Assembly (NCBI GenBank): GCA_001600055.1
Contig: BCIV01000002.1
Location: 1,289,065-1,353,064, forward strand
Length of the DNA: 64,000 nucleotides
Direction of reading: 5' to 3'
Source: Filobasidium wieringae
Taxonomy: Eukaryota; Basidiomycota; Tremellomycetes; Filobasidiales; Filobasidiaceae
Part shown: positions 22,592 through 34,940 of the stretch, in pieces
Layout of the letters: each line of letters starts with the position of its first letter
Numbering within the stretch: position 1 is the stretch's first letter
Program-made: the position numbers and the translations under genes
Notes under the pieces: model-generated
Database searches by the model: none
What the model saw: the letters and a program-made list of their open reading frames with translations, nothing else
What the model was told of the DNA's origin: nothing

Positions 22592-25500
22592 CTATCGGAT
22601 GCTTTGAGCTTTACCAATTGAACCGCTCGCCGGTCGGATTCGACCTTCAAGTTGGGAGCTCCCTTTCGCATCAATCAAGAGAGCTCCCTCTTGAAAATAA
22701 GCTGGGCTATTCTCTTTGTCTGGTGTATTGTCTCCTTGCGTCTGCGAGATCTGCGACCGACTCAACAGCACCCCCTCCCCCCGGCTGCTTCTGATTTTGG
22801 CTTCATTTCCGCTCTCGTATGCCCATTCATCGCGCATTTCTTCGTCAAATTCGTTTTCTTCTTCACATTCCGACTGTTGGTATTCTTCCATACTGCGTCG
22901 CGTAGTCCGCTTGGGACGCTTGGCTTGGAGCCCCGATCGCTCATCGTCGGATCGTCGTTTGTTGAGTCCTCGTAACGAAGATCGTTCGTCTATCGCTATC
23001 TCCGTTACATGACAGACCTCAACTTCCACTCCTGCAGTCTGCAAAACGCTGATCCAGATTTTTTGAGTCTCCGATAGATGATCGTTTGGAGATTTGACCT
23101 CAACAAAACGGGCCCGTCTCTCTGTATAATTCCATACACTATATGTGATGAGACGATTAACACAACCCAGATCTTCGGTCGCCAATTCAACGTACATAAG
23201 GTCTGGTACACCACTAGCTCGGTGACCATATTCTTCACAGAACATCCGACAAAGCACGCTCAACGCTTTGCCACCAAGGCATTCGACAATTTCTCGGAGA
23301 TCGTCTGCCTCATAACCCCAACTGACACCAACGGCTAGAGTTCCTCGAGGACGTTCGCGGTCATCGATTTCCGTAAGCATCGCTAGACAATCTGAAGTCT
23401 TCTGCATATCTGCCAATCGCTTTTCGATGACGGCCGAGCGAGATGTGTAGAACGAGTCGGAACCGAGATCCAGGGGCGCCAGCTGATACGGTGTCTCAAA
23501 GGCGCCAGGTAAAGGCAAGAAGATGATGGGCCATAACAAAAGGGCAAACAAAGTGGTCAGGATTGATGATTCCGCATGAAAACTGTGCAAAAGCTAGTTA
23601 GGTTGCGTCGTCCACGAAGTTCGATGCGTACTAACCCCTTCCATCCTTCTTGGTCCCACCATTCTAGTACCCAAGCCTCAACTCCTTTCCCCCCCTCCTT
23701 CCCTAGCCACGATGTTTTAGATCCGCCGTATTTGTTTGCTGCTGAATATCCCGCAGTCTCATTGGTGCCAGTGTCGTTGTCAAAGGGACTCTCAGGCCGC
23801 GACGTGCTCGAAAATCTCGAAAGCATTCGCGGCCTGGCCGTGTCGAGTCGGTGAGCTCTCAGATAACGTTTTTCTGGCTGACCCAATTCAGCTTCACAGA
23901 TATGGCACTCGTCTTTAGGAAGTTCTAATTGCCGTTCGAGACGCTTGAGCCTTCGAGACAGCCGGGGGCGGTAGACTGTTATCAAATTGAGTCAGACCGC
24001 GAATCAGTTTGGTCGTTCCTACTCACTCAAGTGAGTGTCAATGTCCTCAAGAGCATCTAGGCAAACCTCCACAGCAATGTGTTTATTATCCACGTTCCCT
24101 CCAAAATGATGCATATTGATCAGCGCAAGACGATCGTACCAGGCTCCCCTTTTGCCTCTTCTCCAGATGTGCTGAGCGAGCAGATTCTTGAGGACATCTA
24201 TCTCTTGATCGTATTCTTTCAAAATGCCAAGAGCTCGTGCTCCTTTGGCAACGATTCTGGTCAATATGTGACCTGTCAACAATCCCGTCAGTGGGTCGTG
24301 TGTGATCAGAGGGTATAACCCGGACCAACCTAACTCGAAACGGTCCAAAATATGTCTGGAGCCAGATGTCTTTCTGTCAGGATCTTCGTTCGCTTTCCGT
24401 AGCGCAACCTTCCACAAATCGTATACGCTATTCCATGCTTGTTTCACCCTTCGTGCCCCTTCCAGACGTCCTCCCTTCAAGCCAAATCCGAAACCGCTTG
24501 GCCCAACCCAGTTCCCGGTGGAATGGTTTTGTTCCCCCAAAGCCTCATCCACCATAGCCTCCATTTCCAGAGCCGATTCGTAGTCTAGCAGGGCATCTCG
24601 ATCGGGCCATATGCGACTGCGCGTCGGGGTGACCTCGGGATATGCCCGCTTAGCGGATGATGTCAATATCTCTGGAAGCATGAGCGACTTGGCTACACCA
24701 GTTGATGGAGTGATGGTTGAGCGATAGTAAACTAGATTCAGGCGATTGATAAGTGCTCTAAATGGCAACAGTATCTGTATCGCCTTTCCGCCGTAGGATT
24801 TAGCAACCTTATCGTACAGGAGGGTCCTGCCTGTACGAGCGAGTCGCGTGATTTCATTATCGCTTGCTTTTGTGGTTCCAGATACAGTTCGAAAGGCAAA
24901 AGGTAATCGACTCTGCTTGTTGGCGGATCCTAATAAAGCCTGTATAAGCTCCCCTCGGTTATACTTACTTTTCCACAAGCTGAGTTCTTTTGCAATAGCA
25001 ACCAATTCCACCATAGGCAACTGAACGATCATGTCTTCTACGGCAAGATCCTCGATTCCCCTCGCAAAAGCAGCGAAATTTGATGTGATCTGGGAGCGTC
25101 TCTTGAAGGAATAAAACGTAACGAGGTCTTCCTGTGATATATGTTCGTTCATCGCTAGCGGCCGATCCGAATTCGAGGCTGCTGATCTTGCTGAATTACG
25201 TTTCTGTATGGAATTTTCACTGGTAGGCGTTGAGAAGGTACGACGTAGACTCTGGGAAAACGACATATCCAGTTGTTCCGGCGACGATGGGATCTCCACA
25301 ACATTGGGCCTTTCTGGAGTTGCGCAAGTTCGGAGTCGTGCTTCCAGAACAGATTGTTTGACTGGCTTCTCTGGTCTCGACGGGGAACCATTTACACTTT
25401 TAAGACGTACTCGCTGGTCTGCTGACGTTTGCCGTGCGTTCGGAACTTGACGCAGTCGGCTCTGATTGAAGATCGAATATACCTGCTTAGGTGGTGGAGG

Positions 25501-26277
25501 GTTCGTAGACAGAACGGGCTTGACAGTCTTTGAACGTTTCGAAGTCACGACCCGTGTTCGGCTCGAACTCTTTTCCGGTAAGGCAGTATTAGGAGCCTCT
25601 GTTTCTGAGTCAGAAGACAGCTCAATAACTCCAATCTTGTTGCTGTTTATGTCGCTTTCGAAGGCATCCGTGCCATCTACGTGTGAGGGAAACAAAGATT
25701 CGGTCGACTTGGCTTTGCTGACTGATCCCGGTGTCACAACAGTCTCAGATGTAAGCGGACTGATAGAGCTGTTGATGGATTCGATCAGAACATCCATATA
25801 GCCCGGAATAGCTCCTGCGCCAAGCTCGGTAGAATAGCGTACAATTAGTTCCTTGACACTGAAGATTTTGTTCGTCTTCCTCAATAACAACCTGGTCAAG
25901 AGATACTTTGGCTCATAGTTCAAATCCTTGAATCTATTGAGAACGTTGCACTCTTCCGTAGTGAAAAGATACGATTCGTCTTGCAACACGGTTGTGAGCA
26001 TTTCATCCACGATACGAACATACATCGATACCCTGCCCTTCGTATCTGAACTTTCAGCAGGATCTTCAGAAGATCGAGCATCGATTCCTCGAGGAATACC
26101 TGTACTGAAAAGGTCGATTGGGGCTTCCGAGAAGTCCGGCTCGATGGGAAAGCGGTTGGCATCGTGCTTCGGATCGACATTCGTCAAGGTGTTCTTGCCA
26201 ACTTCCTTAGCCTTTACAATGCGCTTCTGAGGGGAAGGTTTTGGCCGTTCCGGAGGCGGCGATGGTGACCAAGACAT
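22592..26277 (-). CDS. FAN1: FAN1-type structure-specific nuclease
   Basis: Interstrand cross-link repair nuclease. A disordered N-terminal third is followed by a SAP-like DNA-binding segment (PMVELVAIAKELSLWKSKYN, about 25,000), a helical TPR-like region with WRRGKRGAWYDRLALI (about 24,150) and the VRR-NUC active site. The catalytic set is visible: AESSILTTLFALL, PYQLAPLDLGSDSFY, SGVPDLMYVEL and FVEVKSPNDHLSETQ, i.e. the PD-(D/E)XK residues with the EVK triad (about 23,090-23,200). Intron 2 (donor GTTAGT, acceptor CACAG) restores EGWKGFHAESS. The long frame begins with GTG, so I take the first ATG at 26,275-26,277. A C-terminal extension of about 130 residues carries a basic KRPKRTTRR block and acidic runs, beyond the usual end of the nuclease domain. 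The human UBZ finger is not seen, as is usual in fungi. Confidence 0.93.
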
Positions 26278-26605
26278 CACCAGAAGCCGCCAAGGGCGAG
26301 GACCTCGGGGTATAAGCTTGACTTCTTGTTTGATCACTTTGCCTAGTTTGCCTCAGAGACCTCTGATAAGATTACCAAGTTCTGGGTTATCAACGCGACT
26401 CTATGCAATTTTATGCGATCTTGGAAAGCTTGGGTTATCACAAGCTTCTCATTGTCATACTTGTGAAACGGGGAATATCGATCGTATCTCGTATCATAAG
26501 TCAGGGATATGGGTAGAGTGATTCGTGGAGACAGGTCATCAGAACAACGTTAAAAGAGCGAGCCAAAACACCGAAAAAGTCATCAAGTCAAGAGGTGAGT
26601 ACCGT
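26278..26605. promoter_or_regulatory. FAN1 upstream / CDC12 downstream spacer
   Basis: About 330 bp between tandem minus-strand genes. No gene or clear motif seen. Confidence 0.4.
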
Positions 26606-28432
26606 TCATCCACGTCGACCCATGCTGCTCGCATTCCTGTGGTATGCAGTAAAATTCTCAACATCGGCCTATATAGGAGAGCGTCTGTCAGCGCTTTACT
26701 GTAGCTTAGAGCAACAGGAAGAAGCACCTACCTCGAGCTGCTTGATAGCAGAATGGGCGTGTTCGAGGTCTTTGTTGAGACGATCTCTTTCGGCAATGAG
26801 CTGTGCAGTAGGGGCACAACAATTTCAGCCTCATAACATTTCGCTGATCAGCTAACGAGGCACTGACATGTTGCTCCCATTGCCTGAATCTAGATTCTTC
26901 CAGCTTGACCTGCTCAGTAAACCTCTTGCGTAAGAGCTCCTCTTCCTCCTTGAATTTGGGGTTGTCCAGCTTCTTAACTTTGGGTTCGCCGAACTTCCTC
27001 GTCTCCATCTGAGTTTGACGGTATGCCTCGTAATGGGTCTCCTCGGTGGTAGTAACGAGATCGAGCATGTGTACCCTCAACATCAAGGAACGCAGTTTAC
27101 GGAAGTCACAGTGGTCCTCGTTGTCGACTGTAATTAGATATGACTTAGCTACATATTCCCTGCCTAGCAACGACGATCGCGAGTCGCTTACCTTCAGCGA
27201 CTCCCCACAAGTACTCTCGCCCTTTGACGATTCTTCCATCTCGCGTCTTGACGTCGTCCGTACTACCGATGATAGAGAATGGCATAGCATCCTTTTGATA
27301 ATATGATCATGAATCAATTCATCGGCCGATACGCGCCAGGCCGTTCATATTGGCTTACGATCAAAGTCTTGGAGTGCTCAGAAGAAGCCTGATCATCCGC
27401 ATCGATGGGAGGGACGTAAACCTTGATGTTTTGAGCTGCGATGGTTGCCCTGACTCGATCCTTCATATCATCCAGATCTGCAGGAGACATGGTATCGGCC
27501 TTTGCGATAACGGGGATCAAGTTGACTCGACTTCCAAGACGTTTCATAGTTTCGATATCGAGAGGCTTGAGGCTAATCGTAGAAGCGGAAAGACAGAAAG
27601 ACTTGGATATGCATGATAATCACGATCAAGAGGTGTGACTGACTCACCCATGACAGCCTGGCCTGATGAAGTATAGACAGGCATGCACTCGCATATCGAT
27701 TTTCTCCTTTCGCTGGGGTTGTTGCTCCTGACGCATGTAGTTTTCATGTTGATCATCCAAAAAGTCGACGATAGATGCCCAGCTTCAGAAATGATCCCGG
27801 CAAAAGGGTCAGTGCAATGGTCTAGATGTGGAACCAGGAGACCTACCTTTCACGGTTATTGACGTAATCTCCGAATCCAGGAGTGTCAATGACGGTAAGT
27901 TTGACGCTGAAATCTCTCTCCTCGAGCTCTGCCTTTATGATCTCGACTTCAGTTGTCTTGTCTAGTTGTTTTGCGAATCTGGATCGGTAGTTTTTGGGCG
28001 TAACAAGTTCGGTAGAGAAGAGGGTGTTGATGAGGGTCGACTTTCCGAGACCGGATTCGCCTATACCCAGTATCCATAGCATAGGATTGATTTCGAGAGA
28101 CGAGAACCAAGGGCCGGGAAAGGACGTATTGTACTGACTTAGCGCTCGTGCAAGGATTTTAGGTAGCAATGTTCATTGACATACCGACTACCATCAACGT
28201 GAAATGAGCTCCTTTCTTGGCCACAATTTTGTGCCTCTATGTCGAAAAACACAGAAGAGAGTATGCGTTAGTCTCTTCGGGGGTGGGTTGAATCGGGACA
28301 TATTTGCACGGACCTGGTTAGGCAAGCTATGCCGAGAGATCAACAATAGGAGGTATTCTGATCAATTACAAAGATGTATTGAATGGCTCAATTCCCGACC
28401 TACTTTGCGATACCGATGCCTGATCCTGACAT
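26606..28432 (-). CDS. CDC12: Septin, Cdc12 type
   Basis: GTP-binding cytoskeletal protein of the septin ring at the bud neck. The N-terminus reads MSGSGIGIANLPNQRHK after joining three small exons. The G1 loop is GESGLGKSTLINTLFSTEL, G3 is VIDTPGFGDYVNN and G4 lies in VNLIPVIAKADTM. The polybasic segment (NYRSRFAKQLDKTTEVEI) and KAELEER identify the Cdc12 branch rather than Cdc3, Cdc10 or Cdc11. The C-terminal ~110 residues form the usual coiled coil (EEEELLRKRF..., AERDRLNKDLEHAHSAIKQLE). The last exon encodes ADVENFTAYHRNASSMGRRG and ends in TGA at 26,606-26,608. One internal exon (28,314-28,326) is just 13 nt long. The gene diverges from D2HGDH over 222 bp. Confidence 0.92.
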
Positions 28433-28654
28433 GGTGTTTCTTGTATGTCTATGAATGTCTAGTCCGACTAGGTGTCTATCAGAGTCGGAACAGTGTTATC
28501 ATCTGGCTGCATTCCAACTGATGAGTTGTGAATGCTTGTGCCTTGCTTGTGGTTGTTATGCGTTGTTGTGTGTTTGATGCTGACATCTTTATCTTTGCTA
28601 GGTCACTTTTAGACGCGCGCATCGCTCACCCGAACATGGATTCCTCATAATTCC
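28433..28654. promoter_or_regulatory. Bidirectional promoter region CDC12 / D2HGDH
   Basis: 222 bp separate two divergent start codons, so both transcripts must start here. A T/G-rich stretch at about 28,530-28,600 is the only compositional feature I note. Confidence 0.6.
28636..28650 (+). promoter_or_regulatory. Four-codon upstream ORF
   Basis: ATG GAT TCC TCA TAA ends four bases before the first ATG (28,655) of the D2HGDH frame. If it lies in the transcript, it could limit use of that ATG and favour the later in-frame ATGs at 28,775 or 28,796. Confidence 0.6.
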
Positions 28655-30678
28655 ATGTCAACGCCTGCACCGCACAGCAGACAGCAGCCTTCATCTTCCA
28701 CAGCTACTCAGACACAGAGCGCAAGGCCATCTATACAGCTTCAAGTTCTACTCCATCTTGGAATCGCCAACCAAATGCAGTCAAGCGCCTCCAAAATGTT
28801 CGCAAGAAACATCGCAAGATTAGCACCAGCCGCTCGAACACGGCAGACTCCTGCTCTCATCCGTTTCGCCTCATCGTTACCCCCTCGATCTCAAGCATTC
28901 GCAAAGTTGGATTCATCCAATATCTCAGATATTCGATCTTTCCTCTCTTCGCCGAATTCGCTTATCTCTACCATTGACGGTACTGCTACTGAAGATGACC
29001 TACGTCCGTTCAATGACGACTGGATGAACAAGTATCACGGAAAGGGTCAGGTCGTCGTCAAGCCCAAGACCGTAAAAGAAGTGAGCGAGATTATGAAGTA
29101 CTGTTGGGAAAAGGGTATCGCGGTAGTGCCCCAGGGTGGTAACACTGGACTCGTCGGTATGTCTCCGTTGTTACGACATGTCGTCCACAAGCTTTTGAGC
29201 TAAATCTCATGACGGCTATCCAGGTGGATCCACCCCAATTCACGACGAGCTCATTCTCAACCTTTCCAACCTATCTTCCATAAGATCTTTCGACCCTGTT
29301 TCCGGCACACTGACTGTAGATGCAGGTGCGATCCTCGAGACCGTTGACAACCACCTCGCCTCTCACGGCCACATCTTCCCTCTCGATCTCGGCGCAAAGG
29401 GCTCATGCCAAATCGGGGGAAACGTAGCGACTAATGCGGGAGGGCTGAGGTTACTTCGGTACGGATCTTTACATGGTAGTGTGCTAGGGCTCGAAGTTGT
29501 CATGCCTGATGGCACGATTTGGGACGGCCTCGGAGGAGGATTGCGAAAGGACAACACCGGGTTCGACATGAAGCAGCTATTCATTGGTTCGGAGGGTACG
29601 ATCGGGATCATCACGGGTATCACCATCCTCACTCCAAAACGACCAAGCGTGAGTGTTCTTGTTCTTGTTTCGCTCAACTTCAGACGGCTGATCGTGACCC
29701 CTCTTGAATAGGCAATGAACGTCGCCGTCTTCTCCCTCCCATCGTACGAAGCCGTGCAAAAGGTCTTCACCGAGACTAAATCACATCTCGGAGAGATCCT
29801 GTCCGCTTTCGAGTTTTTCGACAAGCAAGCTTTCGATCTAGTCAAAAGGCATCAGAAGGAGGGCGGGGAGGCCGAGAGGAAGGTCTTCGAGACCGAGGGC
29901 GATTTCTACGTGCTTGTTGAGACTGGCGGAAGCAAACAGGAGCACGACGAGGAGGCGAGTCTATCGTTTTTATCCCTCTCTCGCTCTGCCTCGCACTGAC
30001 AACCATCTTTCGAACAGAAATTGCAAGGCTTGCTTGAAAACTTGATGGAGAACGAGCTCATCCTCGATGGAGTCCTCGCGCAAGACACTACGCAATACCA
30101 CTCCTTATGGAAACTACGAGAACTCATTCCCGAATCGGCAGGAAAAGCGGGAAGCGTTTACAAGTACGACTTGAGCGTGCCCGTACCCAAGATGTACTCC
30201 CTGGTAGAGAAGATGCGAGCGCGATTGAGTGAGGCTGGTCTATACAAGGAGGAAGGTGGTGGTAGGATCAGGGAGATTGTTGGGTATGGACATGTCGGAG
30301 ACGGTGAGTTTTCGGATGATTGGCAGCCGTGAGATCACACTTGCTCATCTATTATCGTGTTGCAGGTAATCTACATATCAACATCTGTGCCGACAAGTAT
30401 GATCCTGAAATCGAAAAGGTTATCGAGCCATACGTCTACGAGATCGTTGCGGAGCAGAGGGGTTCTATTTCTGCCGAACATGGTTTGGGTAGGTGCCCCG
30501 CAGACAATGCGTGCTTTCATCATTCCCATTTACTAATCATGTGTCTCTTCAATCAGGTGTGATGAAAGCCCCATACATTGGTTACTCAAAGGATCAAGTC
30601 AGCATTGACATGATGCGACGAGTGAAACAGATGTTCGACCCCAAGGGAATCCTCAACCCTTACAAATTCATTCTATAA
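28655..30678 (+). CDS. DLD2: Mitochondrial D-2-hydroxyglutarate / D-lactate dehydrogenase (FAD)
   Basis: FAD-linked oxidase that converts D-2-hydroxyglutarate to 2-oxoglutarate; the family also includes yeast Dld2/Dld3 and D-lactate dehydrogenases. The PCMH-type FAD fold shows in [53 protein letters not shown] and [13 protein letters not shown]. The C-terminal cap holds [14 protein letters not shown] and SAEHGLGVMK with metal/substrate-binding His. Three in-frame ATGs exist (28,655, 28,775 and 28,796); the last begins [17 protein letters not shown], a convincing mitochondrial presequence. Exons: 28,655-29,156, 29,224-29,648, 29,712-29,954, 30,019-30,303, 30,366-30,488 and 30,557-30,678. The third intron has a GC donor. 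The gene ends 115 bp from the convergent RPB3. Confidence 0.93.
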
Positions 30679-30792
30679 TCTACGACGAGACCGCCGTCAA
30701 GATATTACTGTATCTTTAAATCGTTGGCAATAATCATAGATGAAACAGGGCATAATACAACATCTCGTAACGTTTCTCTTGCTGGGAAGAGC

Positions 30793-32279
30793 TCAACGGT
30801 AGGACATACTGCTATCTCCATTAGTGTACGGGGCGCTATATGCATTCCCGTTCCCTCCGTTACTGTATGGATTTGCCATCCCGCTGCCATATGGATTGTG
30901 GTTCATCGCCATTCCGTAGTTCTGCGCAGCTGGAGCCGACATGCCATTCATCGACGCATCCGCCGTACCTATGTCGACTGAGACCCCGTCTTCTTCATCC
31001 ACTAATCGCTGAAGCTCCAAAATCATGGGTTCCAGCTTGTCTTCTAGCGCTTCGAATCCCTATTCATGTGATCACGAAAGTCGAGTTAATATCGTCAACG
31101 TCGCGTTAAGAGAAAAGACACTGACAAGCCTAACCACATCCTTGACAGCCATGCTTCCTGTTCCTTCAGCTTCCAGGTAAAATGTTCCAGGCTTGGCATG
31201 GTAATCGAAAGGCTCATCAGGCTCCGGTTCATTCTCATATTTAGCGCTCTTCATCGCCGGCCACTCTGCCTTTTCTGTTACGGACAGAATTTAAGAGGGT
31301 GGCTCAACGCTGCGAAACTCGGATTGGTTCTTACGATCTACTTCAAACCAATAACTGGTATGCCGTAATTTGTTGTGTGGATCGTACTCATAACCCACTG
31401 CCGATAAAGGAGACCATTTTCCATGATGCTTGGACAGTCCCTTGTACGCTTTGCATATAATATTTATTTCCTGGCCTTTTCCAATCTTGGTGATTATGAT
31501 GGGTCGAGCATCTGGGTCGTCTGTCGTACGTAGTAGATGTGAGGATCAGTACAGTTTCAGACTATTTGCTACAAAGACTTACTTTTGCCTATTGGTTGTC
31601 CAAAGTCCCTAGGTCTCTGTTGAACCATGGCCAGACCTTCCTGATCATCCTGATCGCCTCGCTGCGATATTCTCTGGGTCATGGACATGAAATTCTCGAG
31701 GTGCCAAATGTGCTCACATCGTCTGATGATACCACATCCAAGTGTGCTGTAGTCACAGGCATTGAATCGTCTCTCGTGCACTTGACGTTCAAGTGGAGAG
31801 TAACCATACAGTAGTTGCAACCTTCGTCACAACCGCAATCCTATCGTCGGTACATTTTAGTTTACGACCAACTATGAGGAGGGAAATAGCGAACCCTTGT
31901 CTCCCGCATGTTGTTCTTGATCCCCGTACTGATCAACGGTATCAGACCAAGTCGATGGGCGATAAATTCGTCTGGCAACGGACTTGTATTCTGGATGAAC
32001 GATACCTGGTCAATGCCTGCAGAAAGAAGCGATCAGACGTTGCCGGACCTCTTAAACTTCGCAAAGCCTCACAAACAGTAGCAACATCGGCCATCATTGC
32101 TCTTCTTAAACTGTTGGCGAACCTGAGAACTCGTATGATTTGCCATTAGATCTGTACAAGTAGCTTCTTATCTATGCCTTGACATACGCCATTTCCACTC
32201 CAGAAAGCTGAAATTCGGCCGCATCATGTGAGAGCGCCCTGACAGTGATGGCGCCAGCTTCTCTATTATGTTGAGTCAT
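30793..32279 (-). CDS. RPB3: RNA polymerase II subunit Rpb3
   Basis: Alpha-like subunit that pairs with Rpb11 to nucleate Pol II assembly. After splicing, the protein starts MTQHNREAGAITVRALSHD and continues FQLSGVEMAFANSLRRAMMADVA, the alpha-subunit dimerisation motif. The zinc-binding loop reads DCGCDEGCNYC (about 31,815). Later pieces include NEPEPDEPFDYHAKPGTFYL and an EALEDKLEPMILELQRL helix. The tail of about 55 residues is rich in Asn, Gly, Met, Ser and Tyr (YGMAMNHNPYGSGMANPYSN). At least five short introns are needed, some inferred only from frame. The start is ATG at 32,277-32,279. Confidence 0.9.
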
Positions 32280-32573
32280 GATCTGCTTCGAAAGCGAGCT
32301 AATAAATCGGTCTGTGATCGCAAATAGAGATCATTTTCAAGATACTAGATGCTACAGTATCGGTGGATTATGGTCTGGCTCGCTCCGCGAAAGGTCTCAG
32401 CTCATGAATTCATCTCCCTGGACACGGTATGAGATCTGAGACCTGTGAGATGGTTTGGGCCTCTTTACGAATCACTACTATACAAATCCCGCTGGCAAAT
32501 ATCCTACAATCGCACATCAGTTTCTACTATATACTATCGTCAAAACAGTTCTCCATCCAAACCAGTTCTCAAA
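32280..32573. promoter_or_regulatory. RPB3 upstream region
   Basis: 294 bp between the lipase stop and the RPB3 start, both on the minus strand. It should contain the RPB3 promoter; no motif is named. Confidence 0.45.
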
Positions 32574-34940
32574 TTAAGCACCGGTATCCATCACCATAGG
32601 GATCGTGAGATTGGCCCATCGTCGGACGACAGCCCGACCTATCTCCTGCTCAGGGAACAAGGGTCCGTCTCTACATAATTTCTGAAGTCAGTGCTGACAG
32701 ATCTAATCATGAGAGCTGCCTGGACTTACCGGACAACGATGGCCGCATGGGCGTTTGGTACATCCGGGAACCAAGTCAGGTATTTCTTGGTTTTGAGAGG
32801 GTCGAGCCCTCGATTTAGCATATCCGCAACTTTCAGTTGTAGAGGCGTCATCTGAAGCTTGGAGTCCCGCAAAGAGCGAGGCTCCCCAAGAAGAGCAGGT
32901 TCGGAGATAGATATCGAAGTCCGTCGCGATGAGGTCATGGAAGTGGATGATTCGCAATCCAACGCAGCATCAATGCGGTCCAACGTAGACATGGTTCCAT
33001 CCGAAGATGCTCGTCCTTGAGAGTCACTGTCGCTGGCCACACGAGTCAACGCGAATTCTACGGCGTTTTCATCTTCCAAGTCTTGGCTGGATGGAGAGAC
33101 CGCGGCTGGAACTCCAGTTTCTTCCCCCATATTCAGACCCAGGATGGCTCCAGTCATGCTGAGGAAACCGTCTTCTCCAGCAGTTATAAGTCTAGTCAGC
33201 TCTGCGACTGCAAGGACTCGCAAAGCTGAGGACCCGCTGGCAGATTGCAAGCCGTTCATGACTGCGTTTTTCATATAACCGAGAAGTTGAACGCGTCTTC
33301 GACTAATCAAAGACACCTGGTAAGCTTCCATACTATGACACTTTCTTAAGTGATAAATTTACGATCTAAGTGAATCCCAGTGAAAGATCGCAACACTAGA
33401 AACAGACCATCGATGACATGAATATGGGATCAGCTGAGGCAGAAGATGAATGCTTACACCAGAACCATGAAGACTGGCATCAGAATTGGCATGGAGGCGT
33501 AAAATAACTGTGTTGGCGAAATACGATCGGACGACAAACTCTCGGGCGCATTGACATGGGGTCCACTCACCCAGTTCAATGGTCTTCGGAAGCGTAGGAA
33601 TGGCGGCAAGACGGATGGCCGTACTCGTTTCGTCTTGTTTGCCATAATGATTCGCATCATTGATACGATGAATTGCTTGTTGTCCAATTTGAATGTAGCA
33701 CTTCGGTTTGGGTTGCCAGAGAAAGGTAGATCGCTCTTTTCCTTCTTGACGGGGATAGGAGCTGTGTAGGCCTCCTTGATAGGTTCTATGCGGACGACAA
33801 AATCTTCATGCGAGGCGTTAAGAGGTACGTTAATCGGGACATTCTTCTCGGCGTGGAAAAGTTCGTTATAGGTTGGAGGTGGGGCGTTATTGTCGTTAGG
33901 GGCGGTGTACCAGCGAGAGATGATATGGTCTGAATCCGTTTCGATAATGACGTCGTCGTGGTGCTTGCATAATTCGTCATACACGAAGTGATCATCGGTG
34001 TCGATGGCTCCTGTGGGGTAAGGTACGGTTGTATCTTGTACCCTGTCGTGTGTGGATTCAGAACTGGCTAATGATCAAGCTCGATCATGGTGCACTTACG
34101 CGTTGGCGAAAATGGCGATACGTTCAAACTTGTTGATAGCCCGGATAAACACGCCTCGAGGATCCGCCATGACTTCCAGTAAAGGTCTCCTATCACGATT
34201 TTTCCCGTTCTCATCCACATCGCCTTGCTGGTCGTCAAATCTATCCCAGAAGTAGAGTTGGTCTCCACTTCGGCCAAGAAGTCGATGACCGTATTTAACG
34301 GCGACCCATTGCCAGAATTTGTTCTTGTATTTGAGGATTCCTAGATGAGGTGTTGCAAGCGTGCTGAAAGACAGCGGTCGGTGTTTCGCAAAGAAACTAC
34401 GATCCGTTGCAGCGAGAAGTCCAACGAAGTATCTAGCAACAACTGTGTTACGAGCGATACCCAACGAAAGGGATAGAGTAAGTGTCGATCCCGACATTTT
34501 CGTGAAGACTTCAGACTTACGACCTCCGAGACTGTAGCCCATAACACTGAACTCGCGAATCCTCTTTCCATTCTGCTCCAACTCCGTTATCTTCTGCTTG
34601 ACTTCCACCAAAACCCTGGCAGCACACACGTCCATGCCATCGTAAGTAAGGGTCCCACTGTTGGCAGTAGGTACCAGCACATGTAGGTCGCTGGCATTCG
34701 GTGTCGATCGTGTGTAATCGGAATGAATTCGGACGACTTCTTCGTTAGCAACTTGAAGATGTCTAGGCGACCCTGTCAACACGTTTAAAATTTCCCGATC
34801 CGGCGAGAAGGCATCGATCAGCAACGAGTTTCAGGTGCAACTGAGACATCTCGAAACGCGAAATGTAGCAACTCACCCCATAGACCATGTATCAACACTA
34901 GTAGGTGTACATTCTGTCGTCCACTCTCGCTCACGTTCAT
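32574..34940 (-). CDS. DUF676-type serine esterase / lipase
   Basis: Alpha/beta hydrolase of the family that includes yeast Rog1 and the lipid-droplet phospholipase Lpl1. The first exon, from ATG 34,938-34,940, gives VHLLVLIHGLWG, the oxyanion strand and HG motif. The nucleophile lies in FSVMGYSLGG (GxSxG, about 34,535), followed, after an intron, by LVARYFVGLL. STLATPHLGI and the later HDDVIIETD/SDHII region are typical of the family. The C-terminal half carries one hydrophobic stretch (LFYASMPILMPVFMVLV, about 33,460-33,510), so membrane or lipid-droplet attachment is plausible, then a Ser/Asp-rich linker and a conserved-looking end (LTWFPDVPNAHAAIVVRDG) that splices to the last exon ending in TAA at 32,574. 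The substrate is unknown. Confidence 0.85.
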